This document shows, piece by piece, positions 44,888 to 55,835 of a stretch of 64,000 bases of DNA. The notes under the pieces were generated by a model that saw nothing but the letters and a program-made list of their open reading frames with translations, searched no databases and was not told where the DNA came from. Where the stretch lies: NCBI GenBank assembly GCA_032073245.1, contig DAMANX010000014.1, positions 62,001 to 126,000 of the forward strand, given 5' to 3'. Position numbers and translations under genes: made by a program. Each line of letters starts with the position of its first letter. Positions within the stretch are counted from its first letter, which is position 1. The stretch is from QVMG01 sp032073245 (GTDB lineage Bacteria > Bacteroidota > Bacteroidia > Bacteroidales > Tannerellaceae).

Positions 44888-47239
44888 ATGAATATGAAAG
44901 CATTCTGGATTACCTTTTCTGCAATCCTAGTAATAGGATGCTCATCCTCTCGTAGTAAAAATCAAAATAAAGAAGTTGTGGACAATCAACCTACCTTCCG
45001 GTTAGTCTATCAACAGAATGGGCCGACTCTTGGTTATTCCCCTGGCTCCGGAGTGTCCATTCTAACTATAGATGGCCGGCAATTCAAAGATTTAAACCGT
45101 AACGGTACGCTTGAGCCCTATGAAGACTGGCGATTATCCGTAGATGAACGGGCGAAAGACCTGGCTTCCAGAATGAGTATTGAACAAATAGGCGGACTAA
45201 TGCTTTATAGTCTCCATCAGGCAATACCTGCTGCTGAATCTGGTTTTGGCGCCGGAACTTATAATGGTAAAGCACTATCACAAAGCAATGCGCAATCTTC
45301 TGATTTGACAGATGATCAGAAGATGTTTCTATTAGATGATAACTTACGGCATGTATTGATCACCAGTGTTGAAAGTCCTGCAATAGCTGCGGAATGGAAT
45401 AACCAAATGCAAGCTTATGTAGAAGGAATAGGATTGGGAATACCCGGTAATACAAGTTCCGACCCACGTCATGCGGCGACGGTAAGTGCAGAGTTTAATG
45501 CCGGTGCCGGAGGTGCCATATCCCTTTGGCCTGACGGGCTGGGACTGGCAGCAACCTTCGACCCTTCTATCATAAAACAATTTGGAGAAATAGCTTCGAG
45601 GGAATATCGCGCATTAGGAATTACCACTGCACTATCTCCACAAATTGACTTAGGTACAGAACCACGATGGTATCGCATATATATGACATTTGGGGAAAGC
45701 CCTGAGCTTTCTACAGATATGGCACGTGCTTACATCGACGGATTCCAGACATCTACCGATAGTGCAGAGATTTCCGGTGGATGGGGTTACCATAGTGTGA
45801 ATGCTATGGTAAAACACTGGCCAAGTGGTGGACCTGAAGAAGGTGGCCGTGATGGACATTGGGCTTTCGGTAAGTTTGCCGTATATCCTGGTAAAAACTT
45901 TGAAATGCATCTTAAGCCTTTTACCGAAGGCGCTTTCAAACTGGATGGAAAAACAGGTAAAGCATCTGCCGTGATGCCCTACTATACGATTAGTTACAAT
46001 CAGGCACCTGATGGTACCAATCTGGCAAATGGGTTCAGTAAATGGATTATTACCGATCTATTGCGTGAAAAATATGGTTACGACGGAGTAGTTTGTACTG
46101 ACTGGATGATTACTCATGACGAAGGAAAAACACCGGATGTTTTCGAAGGTAAACCTTGGGGCGTTGAAGAAATATCTGTTGATGAACGTCATTATGTAGC
46201 AATTATGGCAGGAATGGACCAGTTTGGCGGTAATAATGAGCTCGCGCCGGTGTTGGCTGCCTATCAAATGGGGGCTCGCGAACATGGGGAGAGCTTCATG
46301 CGTAATCGTTTCCAACAATCTGCCATACGTTTATTACGTAATATTTTCCGTTTAGGACTATTTGAGAACCCGTATATTGATCCTATAGAAAGTCAAAAAA
46401 TTGTAGGTAATCCTGAATATATGCAAGCCGGATATAATGCCCAATTGAAATCGGTTGTAATGCTTAAGAACAAAGAAAGTATCATGCCTCAAAGGGAGAA
46501 GAAAACTGTTTACATTCCAAAAATTACTAAACCGGAAATTCGTGACTGGTGGGGCAATATATCTAAATCCACATTTGACTATCCTGTCAACATGGATATG
46601 ACCCGTAATTATTATAATACCACAGATAATCCGGACGATGCAGATTTTGCAATTGTATTTGTCAGAAGCCCACACTTCAATGCAGATGGTGGCGGATATG
46701 ATAAAAAAGACCGTGAGTCGGGAGGCAACGGATATGTTCCTATCTCTTTACAATATACACAATACACAGCCATTCAGGCACGTTCAAAAAGTATAGCTGC
46801 AGGTGATCCGGTAATCGATCCGGAAATCACTAATCGTTCATATCGCGATAAAAGTTCTATTGCAGTCAATACAAAAGACCTGGAAACTATATTGGAAACA
46901 AAGAAAAAGATGAATGGAAAACCGGTGATTGTAGTGATTAATGCCGACCGTCCTTTAGTCTTCTGTGAATTCGAACATGAAGTTGAAGGAATTCTGATTC
47001 ATTTCGGAATCAGTGACCAGGCGGTATTAGACCTGATATCAGGTAAAAGCGAACCATCCGGCCTCCTACCCCTTCAGATGCCTGCCGATATGAAAGCGGT
47101 AGAAAAACAAAAAGAAGATGTTCCTTTCGATATGGAATGTCATAAAGATACGGAAGGTAATATCTATGATTTCGGTTACGGGCTCAACTGGTCTGGCGTG
47201 ATTAAGGATAGCCGTACGGAAAAATATAAGAAAAAATAA
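44888..47239 (+). CDS. Glycoside hydrolase family 3 lipoprotein
   Basis: The protein has 783 residues with lipobox Cys18 (FWITFSAILVIGCSSS), so it is anchored in a membrane. The GH3 barrel spans about 75-500, with LEPYEDWRLSVDERAKDL at its start, MVKHWPSGGPEEGGRDGHW (K309-H310) and the nucleophile D405 in GYDGVVCTDWMITHDEG. The C-terminal alpha/beta domain ends at about 760. A fibronectin-like tail is not seen, which differs from the GH3 at 16313. The family removes terminal beta-linked glucose, xylose or N-acetylglucosamine. It begins the second carbohydrate locus and is probably co-transcribed with the receptor gene 58 bases downstream. Confidence 0.92.
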   Translation: MNMKAFWITFSAILVIGCSSSRSKNQNKEVVDNQPTFRLVYQQNGPTLGYSPGSGVSILTIDGRQFKDLNRNGTLEPYEDWRLSVDERAKDLASRMSIEQIGGLMLYSLHQAIPAAESGFGAGTYNGKALSQSNAQSSDLTDDQKMFLLDDNLRHVLITSVESPAIAAEWNNQMQAYVEGIGLGIPGNTSSDPRHAATVSAEFNAGAGGAISLWPDGLGLAATFDPSIIKQFGEIASREYRALGITTALSPQIDLGTEPRWYRIYMTFGESPELSTDMARAYIDGFQTSTDSAEISGGWGYHSVNAMVKHWPSGGPEEGGRDGHWAFGKFAVYPGKNFEMHLKPFTEGAFKLDGKTGKASAVMPYYTISYNQAPDGTNLANGFSKWIITDLLREKYGYDGVVCTDWMITHDEGKTPDVFEGKPWGVEEISVDERHYVAIMAGMDQFGGNNELAPVLAAYQMGAREHGESFMRNRFQQSAIRLLRNIFRLGLFENPYIDPIESQKIVGNPEYMQAGYNAQLKSVVMLKNKESIMPQREKKTVYIPKITKPEIRDWWGNISKSTFDYPVNMDMTRNYYNTTDNPDDADFAIVFVRSPHFNADGGGYDKKDRESGGNGYVPISLQYTQYTAIQARSKSIAAGDPVIDPEITNRSYRDKSSIAVNTKDLETILETKKKMNGKPVIVVINADRPLVFCEFEHEVEGILIHFGISDQAVLDLISGKSEPSGLLPLQMPADMKAVEKQKEDVPFDMECHKDTEGNIYDFGYGLNWSGVIKDSRTEKYKKK

Positions 47240-47297
47240 GAACTCTAAATCTTCAAACCTTACAATACTTGATTATTAATATATAAACCCCAGAACT

Positions 47298-49568
47298 ATG
47301 AAAATGAAATTTACGATGAATGTGCTCCTGTTCACAGCCTTAATGATATATGGTATAGATACGGTATATGCACAGGACACAAGACGGGAAATTGTAGGTG
47401 TAGACACAACAGAAATTGCAGTGATCGATCAGACAAATGACCGTAACGTGATGTTGAATGCGGCTAATAATACTGGCCCACGCGATGTGAACATCGGCCT
47501 TCCAGCCAGTGTAGGTGGAACAACCGTTCTTGAAAACGGGCTTCCGGTTGTTTATTTCTTCTGGCCGGAAATGCCGACAAAGGCATGGCGACAGGATGCT
47601 ACTATTAATCGCGTACAACTGTATGATCTAGGTACAACAGCTATTAAAATTGGTGATGTAGGATTTTCCGTAGATACTTATGATAATCTCGGATCCGGTA
47701 TTTTTCAAGGAAGCGGAGGTTTGAATTTCAATAATTATGGACTACTTAGAAATGACATTAATATAAGTGGTCCCATAGGCAATAAAGGTTGGAAATTCAC
47801 TCTTGGCGGCTACACAAGTTTTGATCCGGGCACATATACTCCTGAAGAAATTACTCCGTTTTATTCGGACCAGGCACATTTATACAAAGTAGGCCTTACT
47901 AAAGATTATATATATAGTAAAGGTACCGGGTCAATTACTGCATTCTATAAATATGCAAATACCCGCGGTTTATCAGGAAGTGAATATAGCCCTTTTATTT
48001 ACGGAGAAGATGGAAAAGTAACTGAATTGGATAATTTCAAGATAGGACGTGACTCTTATTTCGAACGTTCAGGTAAAATCACATTACGGGATGCTTTTAC
48101 TGAAGAATATGTCCGTAGAGATATTATCAACGATTATGCATCCGAATCTCATACTGTAGATATAATTGGTACTAACCGTAATCATAATGGGTTATATATG
48201 AATTACATTGTTCGCTATCACAAAGCCAAATCCGGCCATTACTTACCAATCATGGCAGGAGTAAATGAAGCTTCCGAAGGTCAATATACTTATGAAGATG
48301 GAACACCATATACAGGAAATGATGTGCAGAATGTTTTGGTTATTGCATCCAAAAGAACTCCTATTACTTCGATTACCGGAACTTTTGAAATTGGCAAACT
48401 ATGGGGAGGAGTACACGATTTACGCCTGGGTTTAAACCAATGGTATTATAATATCGATAAGTTTGCATCTGAAAGTGTTATCTTCTCACAAGAAGTAGCG
48501 CCTGATCCAAGGAAACTTATTGAAGTCGGCGGTACTGCCAATGAATACGGAAATACATTTGCCGGTTATGAATATCATAATGGATATGAAAATAAGACAG
48601 CTTTATATGTGACCGATAAATGGGATATCAATGACCTGTTCACTATTAATTTAGGTGCACGTATTGAATACCAGGCTTTACGTGGTGACTATCAGGATGC
48701 ATCACTAGGACTTACTCATTTGAATGGGCCAAAGACAGATATAAAAAAGGATTGGTTTAATAAAGCCTTTATGTTTAGTGGAGTCTATAAAATCACCGGA
48801 CGTTTTGGATTATTAGGTGAAGCAAACTATAACGAGCAGGCCGGACATTTGGAGAATTACTCCATAGGACAAGACCCTGACCTCCAAAAATCAAAGGTAT
48901 TAGGAGGTGGTTTCGGTTTATTCTTCAATCATAACCTATTCAGTCTTGTATCAAAAGCCACTTACATTCAACGCGACCAATACCGTACGACCGTTAACTT
49001 CTCTAACCCAAACAATCCTCAGGAAGTGAAACGGGAAATTACAAAATACGATATCAGTACCTTTGGTTGGACTACGGATGTACAGGCTAAACCTTTCCGT
49101 AACTTTGATCTTCATTTTCTCTTTACCTGGCAACTACCAAAATATAAAAACTATTCCGGCACGGTCGATTTCGGAGGAGGCAATGTTTCCGAATATGACT
49201 TTAGCGACAAATATGTAACAGGTGTTTCTAAATTCCTTATTGAAATAGATCCGAGTTATACATGGAATGACTTGCGTATCTGGGCGAGTGCCCGTTACTT
49301 CAGTAAACAATATTTCAATAAACCCAACACTCTGGAATTAGCAGGCCGTTGGGAAACATTTGCTGGAGCAAGTTACAATATTAATGAACACCTCGATCTT
49401 GGGGTAACGGTGGTCAATCTTTTGAATCAACGGGGAGCTAATGGCTCTATTCCTGATGCTGATCTTATCCTAACTAACGAAGAAGCACAAGAAAAAGTCG
49501 GACAAATAATGTCCGGAACTTATATTCGTCCGTTCAGTGTAGAACTGGGAGTAAAATATAAATTTTGA
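47298..49568 (+). CDS. TonB-dependent outer-membrane receptor, non-SusC type
   Basis: The protein has 756 residues with a signal peptide (VLLFTALMIYGIDTVYAQ). A short plug-like region (about 50-170; NVMLNAANNTGPRDVNIG, NRVQLYDLGTTAIKIGD) precedes a long barrel that ends with aromatic YIRPFSVELGVKYKF, as outer-membrane porins do. There is no carboxypeptidase-like domain, no STN domain and no SusD gene nearby, so it is not a classic SusC. It is smaller than the SusC at 21856. Its position after a GH3 gene suggests uptake of the sugar released. The TonB box was not identified with certainty. Confidence 0.82.
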   Translation: MKMKFTMNVLLFTALMIYGIDTVYAQDTRREIVGVDTTEIAVIDQTNDRNVMLNAANNTGPRDVNIGLPASVGGTTVLENGLPVVYFFWPEMPTKAWRQDATINRVQLYDLGTTAIKIGDVGFSVDTYDNLGSGIFQGSGGLNFNNYGLLRNDINISGPIGNKGWKFTLGGYTSFDPGTYTPEEITPFYSDQAHLYKVGLTKDYIYSKGTGSITAFYKYANTRGLSGSEYSPFIYGEDGKVTELDNFKIGRDSYFERSGKITLRDAFTEEYVRRDIINDYASESHTVDIIGTNRNHNGLYMNYIVRYHKAKSGHYLPIMAGVNEASEGQYTYEDGTPYTGNDVQNVLVIASKRTPITSITGTFEIGKLWGGVHDLRLGLNQWYYNIDKFASESVIFSQEVAPDPRKLIEVGGTANEYGNTFAGYEYHNGYENKTALYVTDKWDINDLFTINLGARIEYQALRGDYQDASLGLTHLNGPKTDIKKDWFNKAFMFSGVYKITGRFGLLGEANYNEQAGHLENYSIGQDPDLQKSKVLGGGFGLFFNHNLFSLVSKATYIQRDQYRTTVNFSNPNNPQEVKREITKYDISTFGWTTDVQAKPFRNFDLHFLFTWQLPKYKNYSGTVDFGGGNVSEYDFSDKYVTGVSKFLIEIDPSYTWNDLRIWASARYFSKQYFNKPNTLELAGRWETFAGASYNINEHLDLGVTVVNLLNQRGANGSIPDADLILTNEEAQEKVGQIMSGTYIRPFSVELGVKYKF

Positions 49569-49616
49569 TGGATTGTTGTGTTCAAATATTGTTAGATTTG
49601 AAGATAATATCAACAT

Positions 49617-49692
49617 GTAGGGGCAGCCCTATGTGGCTGCCCAATAATCACAAAATCAATACATTCGGGCGGCCACATAGGGCCGCCCCTAC
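49617..49692. repeat. Palindromic intergenic repeat of GTAGGGGC type
   Basis: GTAGGGGCAGCCCTATGTGG begins the element, and CCACATAGGGCCGCCCCTAC ends it. It lies between the convergent receptor and TlpA-like genes and may terminate both. It is a different family from the CAATTG-type palindromes. Confidence 0.85.
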
Positions 49693-49747
49693 GAGATAGA
49701 CACCTTCAAATATTTTTCTATTCGAAGCCTAAGATATTAATATAAAA

Positions 49748-51637
49748 TTACCATATCTTTGATAATTCTTCACGAATTCGGTCATTCCCCGGATAACCGG
49801 CTGTCTCGAATGTCTTTTTGCCGGCTTTATCAAAGATCATATAAGTAGGAATACCTTGTATTTTGTATTTATCACTTATAATTCTCCATTGTGCTTCATC
49901 CAGATAATAATGGATTCCTCCTATATCTGATAACATAGTCATCCATTTTGTGCGTGGTGAGCTTGCATTCGATATATAAATGGAGACTACACCTTTCTCC
50001 GCCATTTCCGGTTTAAAGGACTTTATTGTTTTCATTGCATTCAAACAAGGACCACACCAGGTTGCCCAGAAATCAACAAATACAGCTTTACCTTTATATT
50101 CTGCAATAATTGCATCTATTATTTTATCGGCAGCGACATCGGGTATATCTTTAATAATAAAACCACCTTGTGCCATAGCCTCTTCATATTCACGTTTGGA
50201 TCTCTCTGCAATATATTTGTATACTTCCGGATAAAGCGGATTAGATGTAGCTTGCAATGTCTTTTCTTCTTCAGCAGTCAGATCGGCAGAATTCATTGCT
50301 TTTGTCATAATGGAACGGGTCTTATAAATATCCTGTATTATTCCTTCATTCGATCCGACCAATTCATTAAGCTTCTCTTCTGAAGAAACCACTGAAGCAA
50401 GAGCAATCTCAGTATAACCAATTTTATTCGTATAGATAGATATCGGATTATTCAAATCAAGATCCTTAAATAGTAAATAATCTTTCTCTGTTGGTTCCGG
50501 CCCTTTAAAATCAATTGGGTCATTATATTTCAATCCGTTCTTTTGACGATATAGATGTTCATATAAGCGTTTCATTGATATAACATAATTGACAATCTCA
50601 GCCTTTCCATCTTCTTTTAAAAGCTGTTTCATTCCCAGGTTTATATCTGCCGCATCTATTTTCTTTTCATTTTCTTTATATGCCTGCATCAGATAGTTTA
50701 CAAATTCTTCATTATTCTTATCGAGTATAGTAGTATCTTCATGGGCCTTTATAGCGTACTCATTTCTCAGATTACTTCCATCCATCAATTGTTTATTAAT
50801 TTGTGCATATTTACCGGTAAAGCCAGCATAGGTCATATCCGGTTGTGGATTATAACGAGATTTTCTCTTAGAAGCAGCAGTTGCATCATAATAAAAATCT
50901 ACCGTTTCTCCCGGATCAATTAAAATTGCCACAAAATCATTCCCTGCCCGTAAAGTTATGCATGAAGATGAAAAAAGATCAAATTCAAATACATATTCAT
51001 TATCATTTATCTTTTCGGCTTCAACTTCTTCTTGCTGGAAAGTAAAAGCATTATTTACATACATCATTAATGGCATAACATAACCTTCTTTTAACCCTGT
51101 GAGATGAACATTCAGCTTTGTTTTTGCAATCTTATATACCGGATTTTCAAGACCCACAGTTTTATCCGGTTGAAAAGATAAAATCTCTTTCGGAAGGTCA
51201 GGGGTATAGGTTTTCGGCTTTCCTGTCAGATCAATATCCCAAATCTTGAAACATTCATCACAATCGGACTCAATAAAGTCGAATGTTTTAATACCGTTAG
51301 GTAGTGGAGGAAAAAATAACTTGAAATGGTCTTCGCTGGTTTCCGGCATCCAATGATGTTCATTTAAAAGAATGTCTTCCGAACCTGTTATAATATATTT
51401 CTGTCCATTCGCTTGCAAATAAGTTGCGGAGTCAATGCGTATCCAGTTATTCGGATAAAAATAGGCATCAATATGCAGGATAGTTGCCGAATCCGTCCGT
51501 TCAACTTTTGCTATTTCCAGAGTAGTGGAGTTATAAAGTCCGCTTACAGGACGTTCGATAACCTGAGGTGCCTTATCCGTACACCGGATCATTGCTACTG
51601 CTAATAAAAGAATTGTAAGTAAATGACTTTTTTTCAT
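49748..51637 (-). CDS. TlpA-like thioredoxin-domain lipoprotein
   Basis: The protein has 629 residues. The N-terminus MKKSHLLTILLLAVAMIRC gives a possible lipobox Cys19, though R at -1 is unusual. The C-terminal domain (about 500-629) is a TlpA/ResA-type thioredoxin with active site FVDFWATWCGPCLNAMKTIK and the cis-Pro segment YKIQGIPTYMIFD. The N-terminal 200 residues (VERTDSATILHIDAYFYPN) fit the DUF4369-like part common in Bacteroidales thiol proteins, and the middle is helical. It would keep or reduce disulfides on the periplasmic side. It is divergent from the hybrid regulator gene and may not belong to the sugar locus by function. Confidence 0.88.
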   Translation of the reverse strand: MKKSHLLTILLLAVAMIRCTDKAPQVIERPVSGLYNSTTLEIAKVERTDSATILHIDAYFYPNNWIRIDSATYLQANGQKYIITGSEDILLNEHHWMPETSEDHFKLFFPPLPNGIKTFDFIESDCDECFKIWDIDLTGKPKTYTPDLPKEILSFQPDKTVGLENPVYKIAKTKLNVHLTGLKEGYVMPLMMYVNNAFTFQQEEVEAEKINDNEYVFEFDLFSSSCITLRAGNDFVAILIDPGETVDFYYDATAASKRKSRYNPQPDMTYAGFTGKYAQINKQLMDGSNLRNEYAIKAHEDTTILDKNNEEFVNYLMQAYKENEKKIDAADINLGMKQLLKEDGKAEIVNYVISMKRLYEHLYRQKNGLKYNDPIDFKGPEPTEKDYLLFKDLDLNNPISIYTNKIGYTEIALASVVSSEEKLNELVGSNEGIIQDIYKTRSIMTKAMNSADLTAEEEKTLQATSNPLYPEVYKYIAERSKREYEEAMAQGGFIIKDIPDVAADKIIDAIIAEYKGKAVFVDFWATWCGPCLNAMKTIKSFKPEMAEKGVVSIYISNASSPRTKWMTMLSDIGGIHYYLDEAQWRIISDKYKIQGIPTYMIFDKAGKKTFETAGYPGNDRIREELSKIW

Positions 51638-51858
51638 GATGTATGCTTTTAGGTATAAATGATCTGTATAACTGTCAGTGGTTTATGTTTAATATCCCAG
51701 CGCTAAAGGTATTGATAATTATTTATCGACCAAGTTTTTTACAGTTTTAAGTACGATGAAAAGCCCCATAATAACAGCTAACAAAGTTTTTTTGATAGTA
51801 TTCAAACTATTTATATTAACTTTATTCGTAGTATTGTACTGGAAAAGTAAAGCAAGGG

Positions 51859-54800
51859 ATGATACGGGTAATAGGGGTAATACTTTTATTTTTTATTCAA
51901 TCAATAAATCTTTTTTCGGCATCTTTCCGACATCTGAATATAGAAGATGGATTAAGTAGCCGGCAGGTTTTTCAGGTTAATAAAGATTCAACCGGATACG
52001 TCTGGATGTTCACTCATCTGGGGGTGGATCGTTTCGATGGAAGCGAATTCAGACATTATAAACTGGATGAAACGGTGGAGGCAAAAGACCATATTCTGTC
52101 TTCAACCATTATGACTTGTGACCGGAACGGAAAACTATGGATATCTCTTAAAAATGGCAATGTCTTTTATTACGATTCTCTTACCGATCGCTTTATACAT
52201 CATATATCTCTAGCCGATCATCTATCAGAGCCAACTTACATCTATGAAATCTATTTTGATCGTGACAATCGTTTGTGGCTCTGCCTTTCAACAGGCTTAT
52301 ATCAATATGAAGAGAAATCAGATACGCTTATCCCACTGACTGATTTTAACAATGAGCATGTTACACGGATCATTCAAACAGAGGATGGTACTTTCTTCGT
52401 CGGTACAAACTCCCATCTTTTTCGCTTTACGGAAAAAGAGATTGGGGCATTTACAAAACCGGAGCAAATCGGACTACCCACAGAAATGAGAATAGAATCA
52501 TTTTTTGTTTATGAGGATAATCTATATATTGGAACATTCTCAAACAGTGCCTTCATTCTCAACTATAAGACTAATAAAATAAATTCTCTGGAACATATTA
52601 TCCCGGGTGTACCTATCCGTTCAATGGTTTCTGTTGAAAATGAGATATGGATCGGCACAGACGGATCGGGCATTTACTGTCTCGATAATAAATCCAATCA
52701 GCTATTACGTCGTTATCTGGCCGATGAAGACAACCGTAATAGTCTTGCCGGTAATACAGTTGCTGACCTTATGACAGATGAATTTAATTGTGTGTGGATA
52801 TGTACATATACGAACGGAATAACGCTGTATGACCAACATTATCCGGCAATAAACTGGACGCGTCATGAACATGCAAGCACAAATTCACTCATTTCCAATC
52901 ATGTAAACGTGATTATGGAAGATTCAGATGGTGATATCTGGTATGGTACTAATAACGGAGTCAGCCTTTATCAGCCTTCAACCAATCAATGGAAACACTT
53001 TCTCGAAGATAAAGGAGGAAGTAACGACAGGTCATCCGTTGTACTTGCACTTTGCGAAGACAATCAAAAGAGAGTTTGGAGCGGTGGATATGGCATAGGA
53101 ATACACCGTATTGATAAGCAAACAGGAAAAACAGAAGAGATGCCCATGCATCAGGAAGGAAGCCCGAATGGGTTCACTTCAGATTATATTTATTCTATTT
53201 ATAAAGAAGGAGATCATATTTGGTTAGGAGGTATTGAGGGAGATTTTACGCGATATAATATCCGCACCCACACTTATAATTATTATCCAATAAACTGTAT
53301 CGGCGATATTCGTCGCGGAAGCGGAAATAATCTTTTACTGGCAGGATGTGACGGACTGGCTTTTTTCAATAAAACGGACGGAGCAACACGATGGTTTCGC
53401 GAATTTAACAGTACCATACTTCGCTATCCCATTCGTTGCCTTATACAAGCATCTAATGAAGATATCTGGCTGGGTACAGATGGAGAAGGTTTGATACAAT
53501 ATACTCCTAAAACAGGACAATCCAGATTCTTTACCCTAGAGGATGGAATCACTTCTAACTCTGTTAACGGATTAGTTGAAGATAAAAACGGTGATATATG
53601 GTTTACTACAGAGAAAAACCTATACAAAGTAGACAAATTAGCCGACCGTATAATAAGCATGAATGAATTTATCGGTGTAAAATGGGGACGCTACAATCCG
53701 AATGCATGTTTACTAAAGAAGAATGGAAACCTTGCCTTCGGTACTGCAGAAGGAGTGATTGAATTCTCTCCTGACTTTGATGTAGAACCGGCTGAGTCGG
53801 TTAAGCTTCTATTCACCGATTTCAAATTATTATACCAATCCATACAAGCCGGAGCCGAAGGGTCTCCATTGGTAAAAACAATAAATAAAACATCTTCCTT
53901 ACGGCTTAAATATGCACAGAATTCTTTCTCACTCGGATTTTCTTCTATCAACTTCATATATCCTCATCAGGTAAAATACACATACAAACTGGATGATTTT
54001 GATAAAGATTGGCGCTATGCCGGTTCATCCAATAATGTAGACTATATGAATCTTACGCCGGGAAAATACAAGTTCCAGCTTAAAGCTGTTCATAAATATA
54101 CACAACAGGTATTAGGAGAAAGATCGGTAGAGATTATTATTGGTAAACCTTTCTGGGCTTCTTTCCCCGCCATACTCCTTTATCTGGCTATTATCGGTAT
54201 ACTCGTATTCCTGATCGTTCAATACGGCCGGAATAAAATTGCAGAGCTCAATGCCCGTGAAAAGATCCGTTTCTTTATCAATATAGCACATGATATCCGC
54301 ACACCGGTTACACTTATTAAGGCACCATTAAGTGAATTGGAAACAGAAGAGGAATTGACTGAGCGAGGCCGTAAATCTCTTTCGGTCGCAACGAAGAATG
54401 TGGATAAACTGTTTACTATGGTAACTCAGTTGCTCGATTTACAAAAGATCGACCACAATGCAGAAAAGATCGTCGTTGCCCCACAGGATATATATACTTA
54501 TATGCAGGAAAAGATCATTGCTTTCCGCATGGCTGCTTTACAAAAGGATATCGATCTGCTTCTGGAAGTTGAACCTGATATACCCGAAGTATGGTTCGAT
54601 AAAAGCAAAATGGATATTATTATGGATAATATATTATCGAATGCAGTAAAATATACTGAAAACGGATATATATCCATTACCATTAAACATAAAGGGGATG
54701 AATGGTCGGTCACAATACAGGATACGGGTATCGGTATTCCGGTAAGTGATCAAAAACAATTATTCAAACAATTCTACCGTGCCGGAAACGCTATCAATTC

Positions 54801-55752
54801 CAATGAAAGCGGAACAGGTATCGGCCTTTTGCTGACTGAGAAGCTGGTAAAAATGCATGCAGGCCATATTAATTTCTCGAGTGTGGAAAACAAAGGCTCT
54901 ACATTTATATTGACATTCCCGGTAAAAGCTAAAAAACTTATGCTCACAGAAGAGGCTTCTGCAGAAAAAGTTGAAGCATCTGACGCATCATCTTTTACCC
55001 CTTCCGGTAAAGAAGTTTTATTGCTGGCAGAAGACAATGACGATCTGCGTGAATACCTCACTGACAGTTTATCCTTAGACTATCATGTAATTAGCGTTAC
55101 AAATGGAGCCAAGGCATTGGAGCTTGCCCGTGAAATTAACCCGGATATTATCATATCGGATGTCGTTATGCCCGAATTACGGGGAGACGAAATGTGCCGT
55201 ATCCTTAAATCGGCTATCGAAACCAGCCATATTCCTTTCATTCTCTTATCTGCTTTGAGCGAGAAAGAAAATGTAATTATGGGATTGGAGGCAGGAGCCA
55301 ATGATTACATTATCAAACCGTTTGATTTCAGTGTATTAAAAGCCCGTATCCGGAATATCCTGCAAAGCAGAGAACAGATGCGGAAAACCTTCCTGTCCGA
55401 TGATAAAGGTTTGGAAGATACCGACTATGCAAACGAACTTGACAAAGAGTTTCTTGATAATGCTATTCGAACCATTGAAGAGGAATTAAGTAATCCGGAA
55501 TTTTCCATAAATGACTTCTGCCGTAAACTTGGTATGAGCCGTACTTCCGTATATAATAAAATAAAGACCCTGACCGATCAGGGCCCGAATGATTTTATCC
55601 GTATTATCCGGTTGAACAACGCCAAGGAATTACTAAAAACCAAAAAGTATACGATTGGAGAAGTATCTACAATGGTTGGTTTTTCCGATCCGAAGTATTT
55701 CAGCACAAGCTTTAAAAAACAATTTGGTATTAGCCCGAGTAAGGTGAACTAA
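51859..55752 (+). CDS. Hybrid two-component system regulator (HTCS)
   Basis: The protein has 1297 residues. A signal peptide (1-20) is followed by a periplasmic two-component propeller sensor (about 25-650; repeats such as DIWYGTNNGVSLYQP, IWLGTDGEGLIQYTP, IWFTTEKNLYKVD). A Y_Y_Y domain (about 680-755) and a membrane helix (FPAILLYLAIIGILVFLIVQ) come next. The histidine kinase domain has H811 in INIAHDIRTPVTLIK, the N box DNILSNAVKYTENGY and G boxes DTGIGIP and GTGIGLLL. A receiver has D1101 in IIISDVVMPELRG, and an AraC DNA-binding domain (about 1195-1297) ends the protein. All key residues are present. It senses a glycan fragment and should control the surrounding second carbohydrate locus. 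Confidence 0.96.
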   Translation: MIRVIGVILLFFIQSINLFSASFRHLNIEDGLSSRQVFQVNKDSTGYVWMFTHLGVDRFDGSEFRHYKLDETVEAKDHILSSTIMTCDRNGKLWISLKNGNVFYYDSLTDRFIHHISLADHLSEPTYIYEIYFDRDNRLWLCLSTGLYQYEEKSDTLIPLTDFNNEHVTRIIQTEDGTFFVGTNSHLFRFTEKEIGAFTKPEQIGLPTEMRIESFFVYEDNLYIGTFSNSAFILNYKTNKINSLEHIIPGVPIRSMVSVENEIWIGTDGSGIYCLDNKSNQLLRRYLADEDNRNSLAGNTVADLMTDEFNCVWICTYTNGITLYDQHYPAINWTRHEHASTNSLISNHVNVIMEDSDGDIWYGTNNGVSLYQPSTNQWKHFLEDKGGSNDRSSVVLALCEDNQKRVWSGGYGIGIHRIDKQTGKTEEMPMHQEGSPNGFTSDYIYSIYKEGDHIWLGGIEGDFTRYNIRTHTYNYYPINCIGDIRRGSGNNLLLAGCDGLAFFNKTDGATRWFREFNSTILRYPIRCLIQASNEDIWLGTDGEGLIQYTPKTGQSRFFTLEDGITSNSVNGLVEDKNGDIWFTTEKNLYKVDKLADRIISMNEFIGVKWGRYNPNACLLKKNGNLAFGTAEGVIEFSPDFDVEPAESVKLLFTDFKLLYQSIQAGAEGSPLVKTINKTSSLRLKYAQNSFSLGFSSINFIYPHQVKYTYKLDDFDKDWRYAGSSNNVDYMNLTPGKYKFQLKAVHKYTQQVLGERSVEIIIGKPFWASFPAILLYLAIIGILVFLIVQYGRNKIAELNAREKIRFFINIAHDIRTPVTLIKAPLSELETEEELTERGRKSLSVATKNVDKLFTMVTQLLDLQKIDHNAEKIVVAPQDIYTYMQEKIIAFRMAALQKDIDLLLEVEPDIPEVWFDKSKMDIIMDNILSNAVKYTENGYISITIKHKGDEWSVTIQDTGIGIPVSDQKQLFKQFYRAGNAINSNESGTGIGLLLTEKLVKMHAGHINFSSVENKGSTFILTFPVKAKKLMLTEEASAEKVEASDASSFTPSGKEVLLLAEDNDDLREYLTDSLSLDYHVISVTNGAKALELAREINPDIIISDVVMPELRGDEMCRILKSAIETSHIPFILLSALSEKENVIMGLEAGANDYIIKPFDFSVLKARIRNILQSREQMRKTFLSDDKGLEDTDYANELDKEFLDNAIRTIEEELSNPEFSINDFCRKLGMSRTSVYNKIKTLTDQGPNDFIRIIRLNNAKELLKTKKYTIGEVSTMVGFSDPKYFSTSFKKQFGISPSKVN

Positions 55753-55790
55753 CGTGAAAATAACAGAAAGTATTTGATCTCGGAGGTGTT

Positions 55791-55835
55791 CGACAACTGT
55801 CGGACAGGTGACCGACAGCTGTCCCACAGTTGTCG
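55791..55835. repeat. Nested small palindrome after the HTCS gene
   Basis: CGACAACTGT (55791-55800) pairs with ACAGTTGTCG (55826-55835), and inside it GGACAG pairs with CTGTCC (55819-55824). There is no T run after it, so it is not a standard terminator. The rest of the 357-base gap before the kinase gene (55836-56109) is A/T-rich and holds no gene that I can support. Confidence 0.7.

Noticed and set aside
51756..51959. Small open frame upstream of and overlapping the HTCS start
   Set aside because: It overlaps the HTCS gene in another frame and has no domain. The HTCS start with its signal peptide is far better supported.
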